Positions 9,044 through 17,467 of a stretch of 64,000 nucleotides of DNA are shown piece by piece. How positions within the stretch are numbered: position 1 is the stretch's first letter; each line of letters begins with the position of its first letter. Origin of the DNA: Calothrix sp. NIES-2100 (GTDB taxonomy: Bacteria; Cyanobacteriota; Cyanobacteriia; Cyanobacteriales; Nostocaceae). The notes under the pieces were generated by a model. It was not told where the DNA came from. It saw only the letters and a list, made by a program, of their open reading frames with translations, and made no database searches. Made by a program: the position numbers and the translations under genes. The stretch is from contig NZ_AP018178.1 of assembly GCF_002368195.1 (NCBI RefSeq), positions 9,704,205-9,768,204 of the forward strand. The letters are read 5' to 3'.

Positions 9044-10447
9044 ATGAGCAAAGGCACATTGTTCGATAAAGTTTGGGGCTTACACACCGTTGGCACGCTT
9101 CCATCAGGACTAACGCAGCTATTCATCGGGCTTCACCTTATCCATGAAGTCACCAGTCCCCAGGCCTTTGCTATGCTACGGGAACGGGGTTTAAAAGTAC
9201 TGTTTCCTCAGCGCACGATCGCCACGGTGGATCATATTGTACCTACAGAAAATCAAGCGCGTCCTTTTGTCGATACGATGGCAGAGGAAATGATTCAGGC
9301 GCTAGAGCAGAACTGTCAAGAAAATGGCATCACATTTTATAATATCGGTTCTGGTAGTCAAGGTATTGTCCACGTCATCGCTCCAGAACAAGGACTTACC
9401 CAGCCGGGAATGACGATCGCTTGCGGTGATAGCCACACTTCAAGTCATGGTGCATTTGGGGCGATCGCATTTGGTATCGGTACTAGTCAAGTACGTGATG
9501 TTCTCGCTTCCCAAACCCTCGCCTTGTCTAAATTAAAAGTCCGCAAAATCGAAGTTAATGGCACTCTCAACCCAGGTGTTTACGCCAAAGATGTGATTTT
9601 GCATATCATCCGCACCCTCGGCGTTAAAGGTGGTGTAGGTTACGCCTACGAGTACGCAGGTACAACCTTTGAGCAAATGAACATGGAAGAAAGGATGACT
9701 GTCTGCAATATGGCGATTGAAGGTGGGGCGCGTTGTGGCTACGTCAACCCCGATCAAGTTACTTACGATTACCTCAAAGGTAGAGACTTCGCACCCAAAG
9801 GCGCAGATTGGGATCAAGCAGTGGCTTGGTGGGAATCCATCAAGAGTGATGCTGATGCTGAATACGATGATGTTGTCGTCTTTGACGCAGCGGAAATTCC
9901 GCCGACAGTTACCTGGGGAATTACCCCCGGTCAAGGTATCGGTGTTAACCAGTTGATTCCCAAGCCAGAGGAATTACTGGAAGAAGACCGATTTATTGCG
10001 GAAGAAGCCTACAGTTACATGGATTTATTTCCCGGTCAACCTATTAAAGGTACAAAAGTTGATGTCTGCTTTATTGGTAGCTGCACCAACGGGAGAATCA
10101 GCGATTTACGGGAAGCCGCGAAAATTGCCCAAGGTCGCCAGGTAGCAGAGGGAGTCAAAGCTTTTGTAGTTCCAGGTTCGGAAAGAGTTAAAAAAGAAGC
10201 TGAAGCCGAAGGATTAGACAAAATCTTCCAAGCAGCAGGCTTTGAATGGCGCGAACCAGGATGTTCTATGTGTTTAGCCATGAATCCAGACAAACTACAG
10301 GGAAGACAAATCAGCGCTTCCTCCTCCAACCGCAACTTTAAAGGGCGACAAGGTTCAGCTTCCGGTCGCACATTGCTAATGAGTCCGGCGATGGTGGCGA
10401 CGGCGGCGATTAAAGGTGAAGTCTCTGATGTGCGCGAGTTGCTCTAA
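9044..10447 (+). CDS. leuC: 3-isopropylmalate dehydratase large subunit
   Basis: A 467-residue aconitase-family protein. With LeuD it isomerises 2-isopropylmalate to 3-isopropylmalate in leucine synthesis in the cytoplasm. The three cysteine ligands of the 4Fe-4S cluster are visible: Cys347 in FIGSCTNGR and Cys407 and Cys410 in PGCSMCLAMN. The substrate motifs CGDSHTSSHGAFGA and ASSSNRNFKGRQG are also present. Length matches bacterial LeuC. The ATG at 9044 begins MSKGTLFDKVW, the usual LeuC start. leuD follows on the same strand after 294 bp that contain an inserted repeat element. Confidence 0.97.
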   Translation: MSKGTLFDKVWGLHTVGTLPSGLTQLFIGLHLIHEVTSPQAFAMLRERGLKVLFPQRTIATVDHIVPTENQARPFVDTMAEEMIQALEQNCQENGITFYNIGSGSQGIVHVIAPEQGLTQPGMTIACGDSHTSSHGAFGAIAFGIGTSQVRDVLASQTLALSKLKVRKIEVNGTLNPGVYAKDVILHIIRTLGVKGGVGYAYEYAGTTFEQMNMEERMTVCNMAIEGGARCGYVNPDQVTYDYLKGRDFAPKGADWDQAVAWWESIKSDADAEYDDVVVFDAAEIPPTVTWGITPGQGIGVNQLIPKPEELLEEDRFIAEEAYSYMDLFPGQPIKGTKVDVCFIGSCTNGRISDLREAAKIAQGRQVAEGVKAFVVPGSERVKKEAEAEGLDKIFQAAGFEWREPGCSMCLAMNPDKLQGRQISASSSNRNFKGRQGSASGRTLLMSPAMVATAAIKGEVSDVRELL

Positions 10448-10478
10448 AACCCCACCCCTAACCCCTCCCCGCAAGCGA

Positions 10479-10646
10479 GGCTACGGTGTACACACATCTC
10501 TGTACTGGGTGCAAAATGTGGTTAGATCCCCCTAAATCCCCCTTAAAAAGGGGGACTTTAAGAGTTTTTGCCCCCCTTTTCAAGGGGGGTTGGGGGGATC
10601 AAAACGTTGTGGGGCTAGTTATAAGACTTGTGCGTACACCGTAGCC
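10479..10646. mobile_element. MITE-like insertion between leuC and leuD
   Basis: Terminal inverted repeats GGCTACGGTGTACACACA (10479-10496) and its complement TGTGCGTACACCGTAGCC (10629-10646) agree at 17 of 18 positions. They are bounded on both sides by the 8-bp direct repeat GCAAGCGA (10471-10478 and 10647-10654), as expected for a target-site duplication. Removing the element restores an uninterrupted CCCCTCCCCGCAAGCGAGGAGGGG-like repeat. Nested inside, 10526-10601, is a GATCCCCCTAAATCCCCC hairpin repeat that recurs at 22624-22700. No transposase is encoded. Confidence 0.75.
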
Positions 10647-10741
10647 GCAAGCGAGGAGGGGCAAAAACCCTAACAAGCTGATGCCAAAACTCTCTTAAAC
10701 TCTTTCTTTGTGTCCTTTGCGGTTCGTTTTTTACTAAATTT

Positions 10742-11350
10742 ATGGTCAGTGAAGTTAAAACAGTTGCCGGTCGCGGCGTACCTTTAGTCGGTAATGATAT
10801 AGATACCGATCGCATTATTCCAGCGCGTTACTTAAAAGCCATCACCTTTGATGGGTTAGGCGAAGGCGCATTTATCGACGATCGCACTGCACTTAAAGGT
10901 GAGCATCCCTTCGATCAACCACAATACCAAGGGGCGAATATTCTCATAGTTAACCGCAACTTTGGCTGCGGTTCATCACGGGAACACGCACCCCAAGCAC
11001 TTGCTAAATGGGGAATTAAAGCTTTAATTGGTGAAAGCTTTGCGGAAATCTTTTTCGGTAACTGCGTGGCGATGGGGATACCTTGTGTAACTGCTGATAG
11101 TGCGACTGTCAAAAAGCTTCAAGAATTAGTAACCGCTAATCCTCAAGCATCTGTGACTGTAAATTTGGAAACTTTGCAAGTCCAAATTGGAGATTACACT
11201 GCCTCAGTAACTATCAACGAAGGTACAAGAAGCACCTTTACTGCTGGGACTTGGGATGCTTGCGGTCAGTTGGTAGCTAACGCTGATAAAGTTCGGGCGA
11301 CTGCGGCGAAGTTACCTTATGTAGCATGGGGTAATTTAGCTGCTGGTTAG
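10742..11350 (+). CDS. leuD: 3-isopropylmalate dehydratase small subunit
   Basis: A 202-residue partner of LeuC supplying the swivelling domain of the isomerase. Hallmarks are GNDIDTDRIIPARYL near the N-terminus and NRNFGCGSSREHAPQAL (about 73-89), which holds the substrate-binding Ser-Ser-Arg. IGESFAEIFFGNCVAMGIP follows. Length is typical. It starts at ATG 10742 with MVSEVKTVAGRGVPL. It is probably co-transcribed with leuC, although the 294-bp gap with hairpin repeats could attenuate transcription. Confidence 0.96.
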   Translation: MVSEVKTVAGRGVPLVGNDIDTDRIIPARYLKAITFDGLGEGAFIDDRTALKGEHPFDQPQYQGANILIVNRNFGCGSSREHAPQALAKWGIKALIGESFAEIFFGNCVAMGIPCVTADSATVKKLQELVTANPQASVTVNLETLQVQIGDYTASVTINEGTRSTFTAGTWDACGQLVANADKVRATAAKLPYVAWGNLAAG

Positions 11351-11372
11351 CGGTTAATTTTGCAAAGCAAGG

Positions 11373-11530
11373 CGGTCGCATTTTCACGCGATGCAATTGA
11401 ATTGTATCCGGATACAATCGCATTGTCACCCGATACAATCGAATTGTTTCCGGATACAATCGCATTGTCACGCGATGCAATCGAATTGTTTCCGGATACA
11501 ATCGCATTGCAACCCGATGCGATCGCTTGA
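11373..11530. repeat. 21-bp-period tandem repeat array 1
   Basis: Seven head-to-tail 21-bp units of the form GATACAATCGCATTGTCACCC alternate with GATACAATCGAATTGTTTCCG and end in GCGATCGC. Each unit is itself partly palindromic. It lies between the converging ends of leuD (+) and the ThiF-like gene (-). The units are clearly related to the array at 29822-30045. It is not a CRISPR, as there are no unique spacers. The remaining bases to 11669 hold a GCGAGCGAGACGCTCGC hairpin near 11610. Confidence 0.85.
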
Positions 11531-11669
11531 CTGTATAACCCATATTCCGTAGTGCGTTCGCGTAGCGTGTCCAAAGGACAAACATCTTGCACGATGAATG
11601 AACACCAGCGAGCGAGACGCTCGCACTACAAATTTATTGGGTATTTAAAAAATTGGATGTCCCTAGTTC

Positions 11670-12320
11670 CTAAAGAAATAGCGGTTGAATTGTCATATCC
11701 TTGAGGGTAATGGTAAAATTTCGCTGTTCTGTGGTTGCAATGAAGGAAATCACTGCTTCACAAGCTACAGCAACGGTTAACATTACCAAGTTTCGCGCTA
11801 AGGGATAATCACAGATATCATCATTCACATCAGAAGGAACGCGGTAAACGTCATTCCAAATCACTTCTGCATAATCGGCTGAAAGCCCAGCATGAAGACA
11901 AGGTATATTGAATTGCTCTGCATAATCTTTGACTGCTTGACGGGCGATACTGTTATCAAAAGCGTCGATAATTAGCTGACTATCTTTGAGGAGTTGACTG
12001 GTATTTGCTGATGTCAACTCCTTTGTTTTGCCTTCAATTTTAGTACCAATGGCGCGATATAAATTATTCGCCAAAATTTTGGCTTTAAATGCGCCAACGT
12101 CGGAACGGTAATAAGGCTGAGTAGAAAGATTACGCTCCTCAATGCGATCGCAATCAATCACTGTCAGTTTATCAAAACCAGACCGAGCCAAGTTTTCTGC
12201 AATGTTAGCTCCTAATGCACCAGCCCCACAAATGGTGATAGGATAATCCTTCAGCTTAGCCATTACAGCATTGCTGCGGTAAAGCTGTTCGTGAAAAAAG
12301 ATGCTCATAATCCTTACCAT
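11670..12320 (-). CDS. ThiF/MoeB/HesA-type E1-like adenylyltransferase
   Basis: A 216-residue Rossmann protein of the ubiquitin-activating E1 superfamily. The nucleotide loop is CGAGALGANIAENLARSG (31-48), followed by VIDCDRIEERNLSTQ (54-68). The lysine-bearing helix is FKAKILANNL and the conserved IIDAFDNSIARQ is at about 117-128. Cys170 in DDICDYPLARN sits where the family's catalytic cysteine often lies. Known members adenylate the C-terminus of a beta-grasp protein. The start overlaps the 276-residue gene by 7 bp, a translational-coupling arrangement. Possible partner: the 66-residue beta-grasp-like protein at 17860, in the same orientation. Substrate is an inference. Confidence 0.8.
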   Translation of the reverse strand: MVRIMSIFFHEQLYRSNAVMAKLKDYPITICGAGALGANIAENLARSGFDKLTVIDCDRIEERNLSTQPYYRSDVGAFKAKILANNLYRAIGTKIEGKTKELTSANTSQLLKDSQLIIDAFDNSIARQAVKDYAEQFNIPCLHAGLSADYAEVIWNDVYRVPSDVNDDICDYPLARNLVMLTVAVACEAVISFIATTEQRNFTITLKDMTIQPLFL

Positions 12321-13144
12321 TCCTGTTGTTCCATCACACCCACTAAGGATTGCAAATCAAAATCGCGATCGCGTCCACTCAGACAAATCCCAGAACTAAT
12401 CACTGTCAAATCAATTTTAGCGATCGCACTTGTATGGCGAATACCATCAGCAGTTCGCCAATTCACCGTCCAGTAATCACCATGATCCTGAAATTGGCTT
12501 AATTCACCACCGCCTTGCTGTAACGCTTTGCGCAGTCGTTTTTCATCTTGTTGGAGTTGAAAACCCTCAATTCGCTCAGTGGCTAATTCATAGACTGTGC
12601 GCATCTCTGGAGTCATCCCCTTAAATTGCAATTTTGCAGCTGGGGTTAATTGCTGAATCGCAGATTGCAGAGTTTCCGTAATTATGGGATCGGTACGGCG
12701 ATCGATTTCCTCAAACCAGCAGGATTTTCCATGACAACGGGTAATAATTTGCTCAAAAGCCACACCCTCAGTTACTAGATGAACTGCGATCGGCTTTACC
12801 AGCTGCAACCGTTGACGCATATCTACTTCATTCACAGGATATGCTAACCAAGTTTGTCCCCGCAATTGGTTTGCTAACCGCAGCCTAATTTGGGGAAAAT
12901 GTTGCAAGTATTCGGCAATTTGGGGTAAATCTGCTGATTCCACAACCGTTGCTGTCTTTGCATCCACAGGCTGAAATATACCCCAACCTTCAAATTGACG
13001 CGGCTTTGGTGTGAAGGTGTAAACCATTCCCGCTACCTTTGTGCGAACTCGTCCACCTTTGACACAGGGAGCGATAAATTGGTTAGCAGACAACTGTATT
13101 TCTGCTTCAGCAATTTGGTTAATTAGCTTACGGATGTCAGTCAT
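12314..13144 (-). CDS. 276-residue protein coupled to the E1-like enzyme
   Basis: Not recognised as a named family. It begins MTDIRKLINQIAEAEIQLSA. It has a Cys/Gly-rich patch PCVKGGRVRTKVAG near residue 26, TRCHGKSCWFEEIDRR near 135-150, and a beta-rich C-terminus ending SSGICLSGRDRDFDLQ (Cys254). The GICL motif recalls the active-site neighbourhood of E2-type conjugating folds, but this is only a resemblance. There are no membrane segments. It overlaps the ThiF-like gene by 7 bp and follows RNA unit 13335-13538 on the same strand, so it probably acts with the E1-like protein in the RNA-array system. Confidence 0.6.
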   Translation of the reverse strand: MTDIRKLINQIAEAEIQLSANQFIAPCVKGGRVRTKVAGMVYTFTPKPRQFEGWGIFQPVDAKTATVVESADLPQIAEYLQHFPQIRLRLANQLRGQTWLAYPVNEVDMRQRLQLVKPIAVHLVTEGVAFEQIITRCHGKSCWFEEIDRRTDPIITETLQSAIQQLTPAAKLQFKGMTPEMRTVYELATERIEGFQLQQDEKRLRKALQQGGGELSQFQDHGDYWTVNWRTADGIRHTSAIAKIDLTVISSGICLSGRDRDFDLQSLVGVMEQQEW

Positions 13145-13214
13145 AAATAATCCTAATTTATAGGATGCAAAGTTAAGTAATAATTTTGCGCCAGGAATTT
13201 CTCTGTAACTTCTT

Positions 13215-13290
13215 ACCTCTGTGTTCTCTGCGCCTCTGTGGTTATATAAATTATTTTTTAACCGCAGAGTACGCAGAGGACGCAGAAAAA
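13215..13290. repeat. CTCTGCG hairpin repeat
   Basis: The arms CTGCGCCTCTGTGGTT and AACCGCAGAGTACGCAG pair around an AT-rich loop, giving a long imperfect hairpin between RNA unit A and the 276-residue gene on the minus strand. The same CTCTGCG/CGCAGAG words occur as dispersed repeats elsewhere, so this may be incidental or an RNA-processing or attenuation site. Confidence 0.5.
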
Positions 13291-13334
13291 TAGATTTTAT
13301 AACTCACCTTGAAAAGGCTAATTACTAATTAATG

Positions 13335-13538
13335 TGCGTGCAAGTTGGTGGAGCATTGCGTGTTCTCAGTTACTAGAGGGACTCCGCTGGTGAGTTGTTA
13401 CACACTCTTTCAAAGATGGCTACTTCTAAGCCTACTTTCCAGGTTCTTCGCACTCCTCGTTCACACACGCCCACTGCATTTGACAGTGTTACCGTTCCTC
13501 TCGTACTAGTATGTAGGCTCCACGAGTTGGGGCACGCA
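13335..13538 (-). ncRNA. Scaffold RNA unit A: sarcin-ricin loop plus GTPase-centre mimic
   Basis: Read on the minus strand, P1 is TGCGTGC/GCACGCA, then loop CCCAACTC, P2 GTGGAGC/GCTCCAC with CTACATAC inside and CAACTT on the return. The cargo opens with UACU-AGUACGAGAGGAAC-GGUA (13490-13511), the universal 23S sarcin-ricin loop on a new 4-bp stem. Next is the hairpin CACTG-TCAAATG-CAGTG. At 13387-13442 lies a segment matching the 23S GTPase-associated centre, with GGCTTAGAAGTAGCCATC and AAAGAGTGTGTAAC, closed by CTGG/CCAG where E. coli has CCAG/CTGG. That swap keeps pairing. Helix GCGTGT/ACACGC encloses the second half. The rRNA comparison is from memory. Confidence 0.85.
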
Positions 13539-13716
13539 AGATATTCATATATTACGATATACTACAAATAAATTTCCGCTTTTCGGGCAAAAAGTAAAGG
13601 AAACGCTAGAGTATCAGCAATATAGCTATTAACCCATCTTTGTAATTCAGGATACTAGCAAAATTTAGTAAAAGAAGATTTAATAGTGCAGTAGTATATA
13701 GGTACTAAAAAAGCTC

Positions 13717-14166
13717 ATGACTAGAAAGAAAAATTCAGGTGATAATTTTGGATTCCAAAAGCCTAAAAATATAAAGGGTCTAGAAAAACCAAAGAATAGC
13801 TTTAATCCAAAAACACCAATCCATAAGACTACACTATCAGAACCGCCACTGCCAGATCCCAAATTGTTAGAACTTATCGAACTTATCAAACAAGCAATTA
13901 CTCAAAAGCATCTGATTGAGTTTTACTATCAAGATTTCCAACGTATCGCAGAACCTCATACTCTTGGATTAAAGGATGGAGTTCTACAAGTTTTAGTTTA
14001 TCAAGTTAGTGGTCAGAGCAGTTCAGGTCAACTTCCTAATTGGAGGCGCATGAACCTTGATAATATGTTACGTCTTCGGATTATTGATGAAACTTTCTCT
14101 AGCCATCGTCCCTCTCCATCCGGGAATCATAGTTCATGGGATGAAAGGATAGCTACTGTCAGTTAG
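13717..14166 (+). CDS. Stand-alone WYL-domain protein
   Basis: A 149-residue protein on the strand opposite to the RNA-array genes. After a basic, disordered N-terminus (MTRKKNSGDNFGFQK, about 45 residues) it shows a WYL-type core: IKQAITQKHLIEFYYQDF, AEPHTLGL, VLQVLVYQVSG, WRRMNLDNMLRLRIIDETF. WYL domains bind ligands or nucleic acid and often regulate bacterial defence loci. No helix-turn-helix is attached here. Its placement between the TROVE gene and RNA unit A suggests a sensor or regulator of this locus, but that is inference from position. The adjacent 14167-14325 is AT-rich with nothing notable. Confidence 0.6.
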   Translation: MTRKKNSGDNFGFQKPKNIKGLEKPKNSFNPKTPIHKTTLSEPPLPDPKLLELIELIKQAITQKHLIEFYYQDFQRIAEPHTLGLKDGVLQVLVYQVSGQSSSGQLPNWRRMNLDNMLRLRIIDETFSSHRPSPSGNHSSWDERIATVS

Positions 14167-14325
14167 CTATTTTAATGTTTAGGTTGTTTTACAAGCGAGA
14201 AAGTGGTCTAAATAGCAAAGATATTTCTTGTGAATTTAAGATCTCTACTAGACCGAATCAATTGAAAATTTACAAAGTAAGCAATGTTTACTATTACAAA
14301 TAGTGAAAATTACTTACTTTTTAAC

Positions 14326-15759
14326 TTACTTATCTGCTCGCACCGGCAACGGTAGATCCATGATCTCCATCAGCAAATCCAGGCGAGAGGGGCGCGTTAG
14401 CAGTGGCACAAGATTAGGCAAGCTGTAGTAGTCACCCGCGAAGGTAAACGTATCTACAGGTGCTTGCTGCTGCTTAAGTTGGCTCTCCAGCCAGTTGTAA
14501 TGAGTACCTACACGGACAATCACTACATTGGGGATTACCGCCAATTCTCGGCAGTAGGTCTTGTAGACTTCACTGAAGTAAGGTGTAGCATTTTCACCTT
14601 CATCAGTCACTATAATGATCTGGTCAACTACCTGCTTCTTCTTGCGCATTGCTTCCAATGCACAACCGATACTAGTACCACCACCTGCATTGATGTGCTG
14701 GAAAGCACGCTCCCAGTCGCTCAACTCTTTGCCCTTAGCGGTGACAGCGTAAGGCATGGTATCGAAGGCGTAGACATATAATTCTGCCTGGGTGATACCA
14801 GAGATGAGGGCAGCGAGTTGCTTACCAACTGCGATCGCATTCTCCATTGAACCAGATTTATCCACCAGTAGAGCGGTAGGACGAGCGATCGCACCACGCC
14901 GTTTCACCTGCTCGTTGGTCACTTTTTCCAACTTTGCAACGGTGTCTGCGTCTAAATCTGCGGCATCTGCGGCAATCTGTGCTTTGAAAGCTGACACCCG
15001 CCCACTCTTAGATGCTTCCTCTAGCTTGGAATCAATCAGCTTTTTGACTTCTGGGTGATCCATTGCACCTCTAGCCTGAAGAGACTTGAGTTTGTTGATC
15101 ACTTCTTGGGGAGTCATGCTGTTGATTAACGCCACCAAAACAACTGGTGTGAGTTGCTTGATTGCACCAATTGCGATCGTGTAGGGAATGTTGAATTCCA
15201 CAATTAGCTGTGCTTGTGCTGCGGTACTTTCCGCCTTAGCAAGCTGCTTCAGCACATTTGCTAAAGAACCTTCTGGTGGAGTATCGCGGAAGAGAATTGC
15301 ATTTGCCCGTTCATTTGGCTTAATGTGTAGCGAAGCATACAAGTGCTTCATCGCCTTTCGACCCCGTAGCGCCGCCCGATCAAACAATGCTGGATTGCTT
15401 TCCCGTGCTTTTAGGTAACGCCGCACCGCAGTCCGCGCCGAACGAGGTAGTTTATTTTGCTGCTGCTTCATGAAGTCCACTACACGAGCCACCTGATAGG
15501 GCGGAAACTCTTGCAGCATCATAAATCCAGCATCTCGGTGTTCAGTCAGATTGCTTGTTAACAGGTGAGCAATAAATACTTCCTTATGATCGCGGACATC
15601 ACCATGACGCTGATACCAAACCGCTAGGTGTCCGTAGAACAGGGGATCTAATTCAACAATCAACTTATGAATTTCTGCGACTTGCTCAAGTTTGCGGTGA
15701 GGAGTTGTCAGCAAACTATTGAGCATTTCCAAACGTAGATCGCGTTCTGCTGTATTCAT
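14326..15759 (-). CDS. Ro60-like TROVE-vWA protein
   Basis: A 477-residue orthologue of the Ro autoantigen/Rsr, a ring of HEAT-like repeats that binds Y RNAs and misfolded RNAs. The ATG at 15759 is chosen because GGAGGAGGT lies just upstream; a longer frame to 15897 would run through RNA unit 15822-15891. The N-terminal about 290 residues are helical and contain LPRSARTAVRRYLKARE and GRKAMKHLYASLHIKP. The vWA domain has an intact MIDAS: DKSGS (300-304), Thr in GGGTS (about 362), Asp in VTDEGEN (about 386). It sits inside the array of tRNA- and rRNA-like RNAs, which makes those RNAs its likely ligands. Confidence 0.9.
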   Translation of the reverse strand: MNTAERDLRLEMLNSLLTTPHRKLEQVAEIHKLIVELDPLFYGHLAVWYQRHGDVRDHKEVFIAHLLTSNLTEHRDAGFMMLQEFPPYQVARVVDFMKQQQNKLPRSARTAVRRYLKARESNPALFDRAALRGRKAMKHLYASLHIKPNERANAILFRDTPPEGSLANVLKQLAKAESTAAQAQLIVEFNIPYTIAIGAIKQLTPVVLVALINSMTPQEVINKLKSLQARGAMDHPEVKKLIDSKLEEASKSGRVSAFKAQIAADAADLDADTVAKLEKVTNEQVKRRGAIARPTALLVDKSGSMENAIAVGKQLAALISGITQAELYVYAFDTMPYAVTAKGKELSDWERAFQHINAGGGTSIGCALEAMRKKKQVVDQIIIVTDEGENATPYFSEVYKTYCRELAVIPNVVIVRVGTHYNWLESQLKQQQAPVDTFTFAGDYYSLPNLVPLLTRPSRLDLLMEIMDLPLPVRADK

Positions 15760-15821
15760 GATAACCTCCTCCAGTTGTGATAAATGAGGAGGCAGATGTT
15801 GCACGCGGGGCGATAAATTCA

Positions 15822-15891
15822 CCGCGCAAGTTGTAGAAGCATTGTGTATAACTTGAGCAGAGTTATGTAAGCTTCTGCGATCGGGGCGCGG
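15822..15891 (-). ncRNA. Scaffold RNA unit T: minimal unit with one anticodon-type stem-loop
   Basis: A 70-nt unit directly upstream of the TROVE gene. P1 is CCGCGC/GCGCGG, the 5' loop CCCGATCG, P2 AGAAGC/GCTTCT, then TTACATA, and the return arm ends ACAACTT. The cargo is a single hairpin, ATAACT-CTGCTCA-AGTTAT. A 7-nt loop beginning C-U and reading GCU at positions 34-36 mimics a tRNA-Ser(GCU) anticodon arm. It is the cleanest view of the shared scaffold because it has almost no other sequence. All pairings are read by eye. Confidence 0.8.
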
Positions 15892-15929
15892 CAACAACTG
15901 CCAATAATAAAGTTGGAAAATCTCTATTT

Positions 15930-16010
15930 CTTCTCTTGGCGTACTTGGCGTACTTGGCGGTTCATTTAAAAAAGAATCTCACGCAGAGACGCAAAGACGC
16001 AAAGAGGAAA
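15930..16010. repeat. Dispersed short repeats between L7/L12-like gene and RNA unit T
   Basis: CTTGGCGTACTTGGCGTAC followed by CGCAGAGACGCAAAGACGC words, both also present elsewhere in the window (7524, 7794, 13265). No gene is supported. Confidence 0.5.
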
Positions 16011-16027
16011 TCTTTAATTGCACTGTT

Positions 16028-16428
<401 letters not shown>

Positions 16429-16458
16429 AGTTAACTCATAATTGATAATTAATAAAAT

Positions 16459-16586
<128 letters not shown>

Positions 16587-16592
16587 AAAATT

Positions 16593-17321
16593 TTATTGTT
16601 TAGAAAGTAGTTTTAAAATAACTCGAATCTCTTTCTTACTACATTGTCGTTTACTCACAGCATAAGATGGTATGCCGCAGTAATAACGATGCCAAAGAAT
16701 ATGGGTTAAACCTTTTAAACTATCCTTTGTATCATGATTTGATTGTTGGGGGAAATCTCCAAAGGTAATGAGATACCAAATATCATTCAGTTTTTGGTAT
16801 TCATGATAATCATCAATGATGATGAAATCAGTTTCTTGGTTCCTTTGCTGCTGCTTTCGAGGTACTTTCTCGACTCCACAAAGAATTCCTGTTTCCGGAT
16901 GGATATAGAAGCACAGGCGGTAAGTCCCATTTAACGGAATTGGGTAACCTCGGTAAGACTTCCCATAAGGGATACCATCAATGATTTCTACATAGCGTTC
17001 AACGTAATCCCATATATGACCGATAACGTGCCGTCCTGTCATTGTATTGGAATCTAATCGTTGACAAAGTTCGCTGTAAACATCGTTCCAAGGCTGTCCG
17101 ACTTTGGAACGTAACAGCCGACGCAAGGGGCCAAGATGATCTGAAAGATACTTTGATTTATGTCTAGGTTTAATCAAGTAATGATTAAATAATCCATCCT
17201 GAATTGCATCTTGGGTGAGTTTGTATAGTTGCTTTTTATAACCTGTCTGCTTTTTAAGCGGAATTCTTCTCCCACTGCGAGGACGCTCAATCACAATTTC
17301 GTTCAAACGATGTTCGCTCAT
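16593..17321 (-). CDS. Basic 242-residue protein of the RNA-array locus
   Basis: Start ATG 17321 is fixed by an in-frame stop two codons upstream. The protein is strongly basic at the N-terminus (RPRSGRRIPLKKQTGYKK) and at the C-terminus (SKRQCSKKEIRVILKLLSKQ). The middle contains DHLGPLRRLLRSKVGQPW, NDVYSELCQRLDSNT and HVIGHIWDYVERYVEI, then a beta-rich part with YRLCFYIHPETGILCGVEK and a W-rich tail. I do not recognise a family name. Composition fits an RNA-binding protein. RNA unit B begins 6 bp after its stop codon and a short leader frame overlaps its start, so it is embedded in the transcript. Confidence 0.7.
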   Translation of the reverse strand: MSEHRLNEIVIERPRSGRRIPLKKQTGYKKQLYKLTQDAIQDGLFNHYLIKPRHKSKYLSDHLGPLRRLLRSKVGQPWNDVYSELCQRLDSNTMTGRHVIGHIWDYVERYVEIIDGIPYGKSYRGYPIPLNGTYRLCFYIHPETGILCGVEKVPRKQQQRNQETDFIIIDDYHEYQKLNDIWYLITFGDFPQQSNHDTKDSLKGLTHILWHRYYCGIPSYAVSKRQCSKKEIRVILKLLSKQ

Positions 17322-17403
17322 AACTTATGTTTCTGAAAAATATGTTGCTTAGAGATAGTTGTACTGATTGAATTGTTAAGCTACATAAGTTAGGGGACAT
17401 CAT
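17287..17403 (-). CDS. Possible 38-residue leader frame overlapping the 242-residue gene
   Basis: A perfect GGAGGT stands 7 nt before the ATG at 17403. The frame (MMSPNLCSLTIQ start) runs to TGA at 17287, overlapping the start of the next gene by 35 bp in another frame. The first 27 nt, GTCCCCTAACTT then ATGTAGCTTAACA, also match the 5' arm of the RNA scaffold (unit 'F'), but no matching 3' arm exists. It may be a decayed RNA unit captured as a leader frame, or a chance frame. Translation coupling to the basic protein is plausible. Confidence 0.35.
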   Translation of the reverse strand: MMSPNLCSLTIQSVQLSLSNIFFRNISYERTSFERNCD

Positions 17404-17467
17404 TGAATTCACCTCCATATATGTGATTGAGTTGCAGTAATAGATTAATACAATTGAAATAATGGGA

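Noticed and set aside
11373..11530. CRISPR array
   Set aside because: Units are contiguous 21-mers with no unique spacers and no cas genes nearby; the same holds for 29822-30045 and 37707-37797.
13444..13475. 16S-like match resembling the universal 1391-region primer in unit A
   Set aside because: The resemblance is to the reverse complement of 16S on the transcribed strand, so it is most likely chance.
13335..13538. Decayed rRNA operon fragment
   Set aside because: Two distant 23S elements are joined, each with new closing base pairs (including a compensatory swap), and enclosed in the same scaffold as the tRNA-like units.
15760..15897. Longer N-terminus for the TROVE protein
   Set aside because: It would translate through RNA unit T and lacks a ribosome site, whereas ATG 15759 has an excellent one.
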